From: Paenibacillus typhae
Lineage (GTDB): Bacteria; Bacillota; Bacilli; Paenibacillales; Paenibacillaceae
Assembly (NCBI RefSeq): GCF_900099765.1
Contig: NZ_FNDX01000032.1
Span: 1 to 62,689, forward strand
Direction of reading: 5' to 3'
Length of the DNA: 62,689 nt
Part shown: piece after piece, positions 9,127-16,946 of the stretch
Position numbering within the stretch: position 1 is the first letter of the stretch
How the letters are laid out: every line of letters begins with the position of its first letter
The notes under the pieces: model-generated
Seen by the model: only the letters and a program-made list of their open reading frames with translations
The model's database searches: none
What the model was told of the DNA's origin: nothing
Made by a program: the position numbers and the translations under genes

Positions 9127-9155
9127 AGTATACTGTACTTCCGGCTGGTTTGAAA
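9127..9155 (-). promoter_or_regulatory. Possible SigA promoter of the folate operon
   Basis: Minus strand: TTTCAA (9150-9155), 17 bp, TATACT (9127-9132), about 55 bp before the pabB TTG start. The -10 is good and the -35 weak. It sits after the cysK terminator, where an operon promoter is expected. Confidence 0.45.
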
Positions 9156-9277
9156 CCCCTGATCGCAGCTTTCTGCAAAAATAACCGGGATTCGTGTAAA
9201 TTTAAATATTTCCATAAAGCGCGACTTTTACGTACAGCGTATTCAAGGAGTTGCTGAAACCAGAAAACACGTATATC

Positions 9278-9323
9278 AAAAAGAGCCTTCACTATCCCTG
9301 TACAAGCGGATAGCAAGGCTCCA
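9278..9323 (-). terminator. Terminator of cysK
   Basis: Minus strand: GAGCCTTGCTATCC pairs with GGATAGTGAAGGCTC around an 11-base loop and is followed by TTTTT. Confidence 0.85.
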
Positions 9324-9342
9324 GTAAACGTTATTTAATAAC

Positions 9343-10281
9343 TTAAACTTCGAAGTTGTAAAGCGGTGTGCTCAGGTAACGTTCACCGTTACTTGGGATG
9401 ACAACAACCACTTTTTTGCCTGCGCCAAGCTCTTTGGCCACTTTGAGCGCTGCAAACACAGCAGCACCGGAAGAAATACCGGACAGTACGCCTTCTTCTT
9501 TGGCAACACGGCGAGCCGTTTCGAATGCTTCATCATTCTCAACGTGAATAATCTCATCGTAGATATTCTGGTTCAGAATCTCAGGGATAAAGTTCGCACC
9601 GATCCCCTGAATTTTGTGCGGGCCTGGTTTGCCGCCGGCCAAGATCGGGGAAGCTGCAGGCTCTACTGCATATACCTTCACGCCCGGATATTGCTTCTTC
9701 AGCACTTCACCCGCGCCGGAGATCGTTCCGCCTGTACCAATTCCTGCAACAAAAGCGTCGAGAGGACCGCCAATGGATTCAATGGCTTCAACAATCTCAG
9801 GACCTGTAGTTTCCAGGTGGATTTTGAGATTGGCTTTGTTTTTAAACTGATCTGCAAGGAAGTAGTCCGGATTCTCGGCCAGGATCTGCTCAGCCTTCTT
9901 AACTGCACCGTTCATACCCTCGGAGCCCGGAGTCAGGACGAGTTCAGCACCGTAAGCACGCAGCAGGTTCCGGCGCTCAAGACTCATCGTTTCAGGCATA
10001 ACAATAATCGCCTTATAACCCTTGGCAGCTGCAACCAGCGCAAGTCCGATACCCGTGTTACCGCTTGTAGCTTCTACAATTGTTCCGCCCGGCTTAAGCA
10101 GACCTTCCTTCTCCGCTTCTTCAACGATGCTGAGGGCAATGCGGTCCTTAACACTGGAGCCCGGGTTCTGGTATTCCAGCTTCAGGTAGATCTCTGCGGA
10201 ACCTTCCGGAGCAATCCGGTTCAAACGGACGAGCGGTGTGCCACCGATCAGATCTGTTACACTGTTAACGACTTTAGCCAT
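9343..10281 (-). CDS. cysK: Cysteine synthase A (O-acetylserine thiol-lyase)
   Basis: PLP enzyme making cysteine from O-acetylserine and sulfide. The 312-residue product has GGTPLVRLNR, the PLP-lysine motif SSVKDRIA, the substrate loop EATSGNTGIGLA, and the phosphate-binding GTGGTISGAG. The open frame extends to 10410, but ATG at 10281 follows AAGGAGG and opens with the family's MAKVVNSVTDLIGG, so it is used. It is monocistronic with its own terminator. No clear CymR site or SigA promoter was found in the 244 bp upstream. Confidence 0.96.
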   Translation of the reverse strand: MAKVVNSVTDLIGGTPLVRLNRIAPEGSAEIYLKLEYQNPGSSVKDRIALSIVEEAEKEGLLKPGGTIVEATSGNTGIGLALVAAAKGYKAIIVMPETMSLERRNLLRAYGAELVLTPGSEGMNGAVKKAEQILAENPDYFLADQFKNKANLKIHLETTGPEIVEAIESIGGPLDAFVAGIGTGGTISGAGEVLKKQYPGVKVYAVEPAASPILAGGKPGPHKIQGIGANFIPEILNQNIYDEIIHVENDEAFETARRVAKEEGVLSGISSGAAVFAALKVAKELGAGKKVVVVIPSNGERYLSTPLYNFEV

Positions 10282-10525
10282 GAGCAAAAACCTCCTTGGA
10301 ATATTAAATGATATATGAGTACGTAACTTGTGACGGATGTCTTCAGCATGTAATTCCAGGTGTTGGATGTATAACGGGCTTATCTCATATAGAGGGCGGT
10401 AGGTCTGCACCAGGATATTATTACCGCAGCGCCAAGTTATAACGCTGTCTTAGCGGCTGTCTTGGATCATCCGCCGCCAATCATTCCCGACTAAAACAGT
10501 AGGTTTTACATTTATCCTCATATTA

Positions 10526-11470
10526 TCAATCTTGCAGGCTAATGTCAACATATATCGCTGTCTCATATTTCTTGCGCAGGTCGCTTTCCACCTGCTGTAA
10601 CGGTGCTGCCTGCTCAAGTGCAAGCTCACGCCGCACCTGTGCTCTGATTTGAGCTTCATCCTCCCGGGGCGGATCAACAATGCTCTCCAGCCGGATTACG
10701 GCATAGTCCTCACCAGCCGGTAAGGGCCCTGCGATATCGCCCGCTTCAAGCCCGGCTGCTGTCTGGAGCAGCTCGGCCGGCCAGAACGGGTCATTTTCCT
10801 CCACCATGCCGATGCTTCCGCCATGCTCCCTGCTCTCAGGATCAGTCGATACCTCTCTGGCCAGGGCAGCGAAATCCTCACCCTGCTCCAGCCTATCCAT
10901 TACCGAGACCGCTTCTTCGTAGGTATCTACTCTAATGATAGCCAGCTGCATTTGCTTCTTGGGTGCAAAACGCCCGGCGTTCTCGGCCAGATACTCATCT
11001 ATAGCCGCATCACCGACCGTGATGCCCTCTGTAGCCACTGCCTGAAGGGTCAGCCGGTATACGGCCTCTTCGCGGACCTCCTGACGGGATAATCCGAGCT
11101 CCGACTGCATCTGGGCATAATATTGTTCTTCAGAGCTGTATCCGGCCATATTGCGCCTGAGCTCCTCTTCAATATCTGCCTCAGTTACAGTAATGCCGAG
11201 CGCCTTTGCCTCTTTATCGACTACAATGTGATTGAGCATAGCCAGAAGGACTTCATCCCCATGCTTTTTTTTGAGCTCATCCATCCATTCCCTGTCCGTT
11301 ATCCGCTGTCCGCCTGCAGTTGCCACATCCGCAGACTCCCCTTCCACAGCATCTCCCTTGAGAATAGCCATAGCCCGCAAGCTCCAAAAAAGCAGTCCGC
11401 CGAGCACCATTGTACCAACCGCAAGAATAACAACCGTATTGCGCAGTGCACGTTCTTGTCTAGTCATCAT
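10526..11470 (-). CDS. yacD: Membrane-anchored parvulin-type peptidyl-prolyl isomerase, YacD-like
   Basis: A 314-residue protein with one N-terminal membrane segment (about residues 11-32, TVVILAVGTMVLGGLLFW), a SurA-like N-terminal helical region, and a parvulin domain. The latter is seen as FAALAREVSTDPESREHGG, then GDIAGPLP. It probably assists folding of exported proteins outside the membrane. It has no lipobox Cys, unlike the PrsA homologue at 33276. It follows hslO by 9 bp. The position between hslO and cysK matches B. subtilis yacD. Confidence 0.85.
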   Translation of the reverse strand: MMTRQERALRNTVVILAVGTMVLGGLLFWSLRAMAILKGDAVEGESADVATAGGQRITDREWMDELKKKHGDEVLLAMLNHIVVDKEAKALGITVTEADIEEELRRNMAGYSSEEQYYAQMQSELGLSRQEVREEAVYRLTLQAVATEGITVGDAAIDEYLAENAGRFAPKKQMQLAIIRVDTYEEAVSVMDRLEQGEDFAALAREVSTDPESREHGGSIGMVEENDPFWPAELLQTAAGLEAGDIAGPLPAGEDYAVIRLESIVDPPREDEAQIRAQVRRELALEQAAPLQQVESDLRKKYETAIYVDISLQD

Positions 11471-11479
11471 TTTACAGGC

Positions 11480-12364
11480 CTACGATCTTGCTTGATCCAG
11501 GATCGCCTGCATTTCATCTTTATTAAATAAATAGGCTTCGTTGCAAAAATGGCATACAACCTCCGCCTGATCATCTTCTTCAATTAACCGTTCCAGCTCA
11601 TGCTGGCCCAGGCTGATCAGTGTCTGCTCTACCCGTTCCCGCGAGCATTGACATTTAAACACAATATCCAGCCCGTCAAGGATAACCGCATCCGGTAAAA
11701 GATAAGTCAGCATCTCCTCCGGCTCAAGTCCCTGGTCCAGCAGAGCCGTAACGGAAGGCATTGTGCTCAGCGTCTGCTCAATTTCACTGATTTCGGCATC
11801 AGTAAGCCCCGGAAGCAGCTGGATGATAAAGCCGCCGGCCACACGGACCGAGTTGTCGGCTTCAACCAATACGCCCAGCCCCACCGCCGCCGGTGTCTGC
11901 TCTGAAATTGCAAAGTAATAAGTAAAATCATCGCCCAGCTCACCCGAAACGATCGGTACGCTGCCGCGATAGGGCTCCTTGAGCCCCAAATCCTTACTGA
12001 CATCAATGAACCCTTCCGTGCCTACGGCACCTGCAACATCCAGCTTTCCCAGACTGTTGCTCGGCAGATGAACATGCGGATTGCTTACATAGCCGCGCAC
12101 TTCACCGCGGGCATTGGATTCAGCAGTAATCTGTCCGATCGGCCCGTTACCTTTAACCATCACCGCGAGCTTCTCTTCTCCCTTAAGCATGGCGCCCATC
12201 ATGGCTGCAGCGGTTACTGTACGGCCCAGCGCAGCCGTAGCTGTCGGGTAAGTATCATGTCTGCGCCGCAGTTCCTCAACAAGCTCTGTTGTCCGGACAG
12301 TAAATGCCCGGACTCTGCCGTGCAGCGCAGTTCCCCGGACCAGCCGGTCCTTTTTCTTTTCCAT
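11480..12364 (-). CDS. hslO: Redox-regulated chaperone Hsp33
   Basis: A cytoplasmic holdase activated by disulfide formation and zinc release. The 294-residue product carries the C-terminal four-cysteine switch: CQC near residue 237 and CHFC about 30 residues later. The N-terminal core includes TEFEELRRRHDTYPTATAALGR-like sequence (VEELRRRHDTYPTATAALG). It lies 47 bp after coaX in the same direction, as in B. subtilis. Confidence 0.95.
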   Translation of the reverse strand: MEKKKDRLVRGTALHGRVRAFTVRTTELVEELRRRHDTYPTATAALGRTVTAAAMMGAMLKGEEKLAVMVKGNGPIGQITAESNARGEVRGYVSNPHVHLPSNSLGKLDVAGAVGTEGFIDVSKDLGLKEPYRGSVPIVSGELGDDFTYYFAISEQTPAAVGLGVLVEADNSVRVAGGFIIQLLPGLTDAEISEIEQTLSTMPSVTALLDQGLEPEEMLTYLLPDAVILDGLDIVFKCQCSRERVEQTLISLGQHELERLIEEDDQAEVVCHFCNEAYLFNKDEMQAILDQARS

Positions 12365-12411
12365 TGGGTCATACCCTCCTGTCTCTGAGCCTGATTCAGG
12401 CTTCTTTATCT

Positions 12412-13179
12412 TTACTGGTTACGGTCATAAATAATACGCAAGCCTTCGAGTGTCAACATAGGGTTCACTTCATCTATACAGTCCGTTTCCCCCGCAATAA
12501 GGGTAGCCAGGCCGCCAGTGGCGATCACCTTAAGCACCGGTGCATTCATCTCCTGCTTGATTCTCCGCACGATTCCCTCAACCTGTCCGGCATATCCAAA
12601 AATAATCCCGGCCTGCATGGCATGCACGGTATTGCGCCCGATCACCTTCTTCGGCTTCTCCAGCTCAATCCGCGGCAGCTTGGATGCCCGCTGATATAGA
12701 GCTTCTGTGGAAATAACGAGTCCCGGAACAATAGCTCCTCCCAGGTAATTGGCTCCGGCATCAATACAGTCGAAGGTAGTTGCCGTACCAAAATCAACGA
12801 CCACAAGCGGGCATTTGTACTCCTCGATAGCGGCGACTGCGTTGACAATCCGGTCAGCCCCGACTTCACGGGGATTCTCATAACGCAGGTTAAGTCCGGT
12901 CTTGATGCCGGGACCGACCAGCAGCGGATCTTTACCGATATATTTTACGCACATCTCCACGATTACTTGAACAAGCGGGGGCACGACAGAGGAAATGATG
13001 ACACCCTCCACGTCCTTGAAGGAGATATTCGACATCTGGAACAGATTGTGAATGAGCACGCCATATTCATCAACTGTGGACTGGCGGGCCGTGCTGAGCC
13101 GGAAATGATGCAGGAGCTCACGCTTACGGTATATGCCTAGCACAATATTAGTATTACCGATATCAACTGCAAGCATCAT
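12412..13179 (-). CDS. coaX: Type III pantothenate kinase
   Basis: Phosphorylates pantothenate, the first step to coenzyme A. It is the CoaX type, which is ASKHA-fold and potassium dependent rather than CoaA. The 255-residue protein shows the ATP-binding DIGNTNIVLGIY at the start, GADRIVNAVAA, and the VVDFGTATTFDCID motif. It overlaps nadC by 4 bp, so CoA and NAD synthesis genes are joined in one transcript here. Confidence 0.95.
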   Translation of the reverse strand: MMLAVDIGNTNIVLGIYRKRELLHHFRLSTARQSTVDEYGVLIHNLFQMSNISFKDVEGVIISSVVPPLVQVIVEMCVKYIGKDPLLVGPGIKTGLNLRYENPREVGADRIVNAVAAIEEYKCPLVVVDFGTATTFDCIDAGANYLGGAIVPGLVISTEALYQRASKLPRIELEKPKKVIGRNTVHAMQAGIIFGYAGQVEGIVRRIKQEMNAPVLKVIATGGLATLIAGETDCIDEVNPMLTLEGLRIIYDRNQ

Positions 13180-14054
13180 GACAGCGGCCCCTCCTTCCGG
13201 GCGTTAAGGTCCAGACTGATGTCCAGACTGTTGAAGGAGTACGTCAGCCTCCCGACAGAAATCACATCTACACCTGATTCCGCGATACGGCGTACTGTCT
13301 CCAGAGACACATTGCCGGAAGCTTCTGTTTTGACATGAGGCGATTTGGTCTTGATTCTTCTGACTGCTTCCTTCATCAGTTCAGGCTCCATATTGTCGAG
13401 CATTATAATATCTGCTCCTGCTGTAAGGGCTTCCTCTACCTGCTCAAGGCTCTCTGTTTCCACCTCAATCATCATGGTATGCGGAATATTGGCCCGGGCC
13501 CGCCCCACAGCCTGAAGAATACCCCCGGCTCCCTTAATATGATTATCCTTAATCATCACAGCATCGTATAGGCCAAACCGGTGGTTTGCCCCGCCTCCGA
13601 CACGCACAGCGTACTTCTCCAGCATCCGGTGGCCCGGTGTCGTTTTACGTGTATCAACCAGCCGTGTCGGCAGACCATCCAGCACCTCTACAAAAGCTGC
13701 TGTCCGTGAAGCAACTCCCGACAGCCGCTGCATCAGATTAAGTGCAAGCCGCTCACCGGTCAGAATGGCATGGGTGCTTCCTTCCACTTCGGCAATTACC
13801 GTTCCTTTAGACACATTCTGCCCTTCTTGAACCAGCGGGGTGAACACGAGCGACGGGTCAACGACTTCAAATACCAGCTCTGCTACAGGCAGACCGCAAA
13901 TCACACCGGCCTCCTTTGCATGAATAATCCCTTTGGACTCGTGGCCGGCTGGAATAGTGGTCCGGGTTGTAATATCGCCTGAACCGACATCCTCCTGCAG
14001 CCAGCTTTTAATCAGCTGTACCAGTTCTTCATTATATCCATTAAACATCATCAC
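13176..14054 (-). CDS. nadC: Nicotinate-nucleotide pyrophosphorylase (quinolinate phosphoribosyltransferase)
   Basis: Converts quinolinate and PRPP to nicotinate mononucleotide in de novo NAD synthesis. The 292-residue product has EDVGSGDITTRTTIP, DTRKTTPGHRMLEKYAVRVG, NHRFGLYDAVMIKDNHI (given in pieces), and IEVETESLEQ. The first codons are three ATGs in a row after GGAGG, so the exact start is uncertain by two codons. It overlaps the nadB 3' end by 14 bp. Confidence 0.95.
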   Translation of the reverse strand: MMMFNGYNEELVQLIKSWLQEDVGSGDITTRTTIPAGHESKGIIHAKEAGVICGLPVAELVFEVVDPSLVFTPLVQEGQNVSKGTVIAEVEGSTHAILTGERLALNLMQRLSGVASRTAAFVEVLDGLPTRLVDTRKTTPGHRMLEKYAVRVGGGANHRFGLYDAVMIKDNHIKGAGGILQAVGRARANIPHTMMIEVETESLEQVEEALTAGADIIMLDNMEPELMKEAVRRIKTKSPHVKTEASGNVSLETVRRIAESGVDVISVGRLTYSFNSLDISLDLNARKEGPLS

Positions 14055-15657
14055 TAAATTCCTCCACTATGCCCAGATCACGGATCTGGAGCAGATGTTT
14101 CTGCCACTTCGCATCATCGCGCAGCGGATAATCATCCCGGTAATGGGCTCCGCGGCTCTCCTGCCGTGAGAGTGCCGATTCAGTGATCAGCAGACTGCAG
14201 GTAAGCATATTGGCAAACTCATATTCTTCACGCTTGGTAAGCGCAGCAGTAAAAATCGGCAGCTGCCGCTTCAGTTCTTCAAGTCCTTTATTCAGCATTC
14301 CCTCATCGCGCCGCAGCCCCGCATAACGAACCATTACCTTCTGGAGTTTCAGCCGGCGTTCCACAATGGCCTGAATCGGTGTTTCTGTACGTCCTTCATT
14401 GCAGCCTGCCGACAGGCTGGTCCAATCGGCCGGAGCAAGCTCTCGGATGCGTTCTGTAATCCGCCGTCCGAACACTATAGCTTCAGACAAGGAGTTGCTG
14501 GCCAGCCGGTTGGCCCCCTGTACTCCGGTTGAAGACACTTCCCCGCAGGCAAACAGGCGGGCGATATTGCTCTCCCCGTTCAGATCAGTTTTGATGCCCC
14601 CCATCATATAATGCGCAGCAGGAGCCACTGGAATCCAGTCACTTGTAATATCGAGTCCGTAGCTCATGCAGGTTTCATAAATGGTCGGAAAACGGTGCTT
14701 CACCATATCAGCAGGCTCATGGGTAATATCAAGATAAACAAAGGTGGATTTGGTCAGCTCCATTTCACTGACTATGGCCCTTGCCACAATATCCCGCGGT
14801 GCAAGCTCAAGCAATTCATGATACCGTTCCATGAAACGGTCCCCGTGTATATTGCGCAGTACGGCACCCTCGCCGCGAACCGCCTCCGAAATCAGAAAGC
14901 GCGGTGCTCCGGGATAACAAAGTGCTGTCGGATGAAACTGGATAAATTCCATATCCCGTATATGGGCTCCTGCCCGGTAGGCAATGGCCACCCCGTCACC
15001 GGTAGCCACCTCAGGATTAGTGGTATAGCGGTACAATTGCCCCGCTCCCCCGGAACACAGGACGGTAGCATCTGCCTGCAAAAACAGCCTTTCGCCGTTT
15101 GGCCGCTGTACCAGGGCTCCGGCGCATTCGCCTTGTTCCGTAATCAGATCGATGACAAAATGATCATCCCAGACCTCAATATTCCTGTCCTGCTTCACCT
15201 GCTCTATGAGCGCACGTACGATTTCATATCCGGTAGCATCACCATTGGCATGCAAAATACGGCGGTGGCTATGGGCCCCTTCCTGGGTTAAAGCCAGTAC
15301 ACCGTTCTCTTCATCAAATATAGTGCCCAGCCGGATCAGCTCACGCACACCCTCCGGACCCTCATGAACCAAAACATCCACCGCAGCAGAGGAGTTCAGC
15401 CCGGCACCCGCCATCAGGGTATCCTGCCGGTGATACTCCGGAGAGTCTTCTTCCGAAAAGACTGCAGCAATTCCGCCTTGTGCATACCGGGTATTGCTCT
15501 CCATCAGCGACTTCTTGGTAAGCACTATGACTTTCCGGTCCTCAGCGGCTTTGATGGCAGTGAACAGTCCTGCAATACCTGAACCGATTACAATAACGTC
15601 TGTTTTTACTGCAGGAAGCCCGCGAACATCGAAATCTACTAAATATTGTGGAATCAT
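14041..15657 (-). CDS. nadB: L-aspartate oxidase
   Basis: A flavoprotein oxidising L-aspartate to iminoaspartate for quinolinate synthesis. The 538-residue protein shows the FAD motif VIGSGIAGLFTAIKAA, the conserved RYAQGGIAAVF loop, FIQFHPTALCYPG, the active-site region HYMMGGIKTD, and the C-terminal helical domain. It lies 39 bp after nadA. Confidence 0.95.
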   Translation of the reverse strand: MIPQYLVDFDVRGLPAVKTDVIVIGSGIAGLFTAIKAAEDRKVIVLTKKSLMESNTRYAQGGIAAVFSEEDSPEYHRQDTLMAGAGLNSSAAVDVLVHEGPEGVRELIRLGTIFDEENGVLALTQEGAHSHRRILHANGDATGYEIVRALIEQVKQDRNIEVWDDHFVIDLITEQGECAGALVQRPNGERLFLQADATVLCSGGAGQLYRYTTNPEVATGDGVAIAYRAGAHIRDMEFIQFHPTALCYPGAPRFLISEAVRGEGAVLRNIHGDRFMERYHELLELAPRDIVARAIVSEMELTKSTFVYLDITHEPADMVKHRFPTIYETCMSYGLDITSDWIPVAPAAHYMMGGIKTDLNGESNIARLFACGEVSSTGVQGANRLASNSLSEAIVFGRRITERIRELAPADWTSLSAGCNEGRTETPIQAIVERRLKLQKVMVRYAGLRRDEGMLNKGLEELKRQLPIFTAALTKREEYEFANMLTCSLLITESALSRQESRGAHYRDDYPLRDDAKWQKHLLQIRDLGIVEEFSDDV

Positions 15658-15696
15658 GACCGCTATTCACCTGTTTCAACGAAAGAGTAGCGCATG

Positions 15697-16635
15697 CTAC
15701 CGGACTTGTAGCATGCGCTCTAGGGAGGTTCTGGCTTTGTCGGCGACAGCGGGCGGTACGTAAATCTGCGGCTTCATCGTCTCCAGGCACTTAACCAGCT
15801 TCTTTAGATTATTAACCTTCATATTAGGACATACGAGGAATTTGGTTGCAAAATGAAACTCCTTATCGGGACTGTCCATGCGCAGCTGATAGCCTGTTCC
15901 ATCCTCTGTTCCAACGATAAACTGCCGGCGGTCCGATTTCCGGCAATAATCGATAATCGAGGTAGTGCTGCCTACATAATCGCCCATTGCAACAACTTCC
16001 GGCCGGCATTCCGGGTGAACCACAAATTCGGCTTCCGGATATTTGGCCTTCATTTCAATAACATCCTTAACTGTAAGCATATCATGGGTGTTGCAGTAGC
16101 CTTCCCAGATAATCAGCTTCTTTCCGGTCTTTTCCTGAACATAGTGGCCCAGGTTTTTATCAGGCACCCAGATGATTTCCTCCGCATCGAGCGACTCAAT
16201 AACTCTGACTGCATTTGCCGAGGTACAGCAAATATCAGTCTCAGCTTTAATCTCAGCAGATGAGTTGATATAAGTGACCACCTTGGCGTTCGGATGCTGA
16301 GCCTTAAGCCTGCGGAGCCCGTCTACATTGACCATGTCAGCCATCGGGCAGCCGGCGCGTTCGTCTGGGATGAGAACTGTTTTGTTCGGAGCAAGAATTT
16401 TAGCGCTTTCCCCCATAAAGTGAACGCCGCAGAAAACAATGACCTCTGCATCCGTCTCCGCTGCTTTTTGAGCAAGTAAAAAAGAGTCACCCCGGAAATC
16501 CGCTACCTCCTGAATTTCGTCACGCTGATAATAATGAGCCAGAATAATTGCATTACGTTCTTTCTTTAGCTGTTCGAGGCGCCCACGAAGTTCGCGGTTC
16601 TGTTCCTGCTTGCGCTCAAGCGCCAGAGCTTCCAC
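15697..16635 (-). CDS. nadA: Quinolinate synthase A
   Basis: An iron-sulfur enzyme condensing iminoaspartate with dihydroxyacetone phosphate to quinolinate. The 312-residue product has NAIILAHYYQRDEIQEVAD and three cysteine positions expected to hold the cluster: FCGVHFMGESA, CCTSANAV and CPNMKVNNL. The start is GTG after AAGGGGG. First gene of nadA-nadB-nadC-coaX-hslO, with a SigA promoter upstream and the ftsH terminator beyond it. Confidence 0.95.
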   Translation of the reverse strand: MEALALERKQEQNRELRGRLEQLKKERNAIILAHYYQRDEIQEVADFRGDSFLLAQKAAETDAEVIVFCGVHFMGESAKILAPNKTVLIPDERAGCPMADMVNVDGLRRLKAQHPNAKVVTYINSSAEIKAETDICCTSANAVRVIESLDAEEIIWVPDKNLGHYVQEKTGKKLIIWEGYCNTHDMLTVKDVIEMKAKYPEAEFVVHPECRPEVVAMGDYVGSTTSIIDYCRKSDRRQFIVGTEDGTGYQLRMDSPDKEFHFATKFLVCPNMKVNNLKKLVKCLETMKPQIYVPPAVADKARTSLERMLQVR

Positions 16636-16886
16636 GGTTGATTGTCCCCCTTAATTCTAGTGGCTTGTATACCGTTCATCCTTTATAAAACCCCAATTTC
16701 ATATTGGCCTGCACAGCCACCCGGCTCTGCTATATCATGGATCTTCTAATATTTAATAGTTAATCACTAATGTACACAACGTTACCCCCACTGTCAATGT
16801 AACGAACCATACACAATACACCCCTTCGCCAACAAAATGTCAGAACGACAATTGATGACGGTCATGCTGACCGTTTGTTTTGGCAT
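16636..16886. other. Intergenic region between ftsH and nadA
   Basis: About 310 bp lie between the two genes (16636-16946). They hold a SigA promoter for nadA (16769-16797) and the ftsH terminator (16887-16918). I see no gene. A NiaR-type operator might be expected for a nad operon, but I could not identify one. Confidence 0.6.
16769..16797 (-). promoter_or_regulatory. SigA promoter of nadABC
   Basis: Minus strand: TTGACA (16792-16797), 17 bp, TACATT (16769-16774). The leader to the nadA GTG start is about 125 nt. Confidence 0.65.
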
Positions 16887-16918
16887 AAAAAAACCGGAGA
16901 ACCTTCAGGTTCTCCGGT
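16887..16918 (-). terminator. Terminator of ftsH
   Basis: Minus strand: ACCGGAGAACC-TGA-AGGTTCTCCGGT followed by TTTTTTT. The stem is near-perfect. Confidence 0.93.
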
Positions 16919-16946
16919 GCGCCATTCTTACAGGCTTCTTAATCCA

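Noticed and set aside
10282..10525. CymR or other sulfur-control site upstream of cysK
   Set aside because: I could not find a convincing box or promoter in this 244-bp stretch; the ORF extension through it is unsupported.
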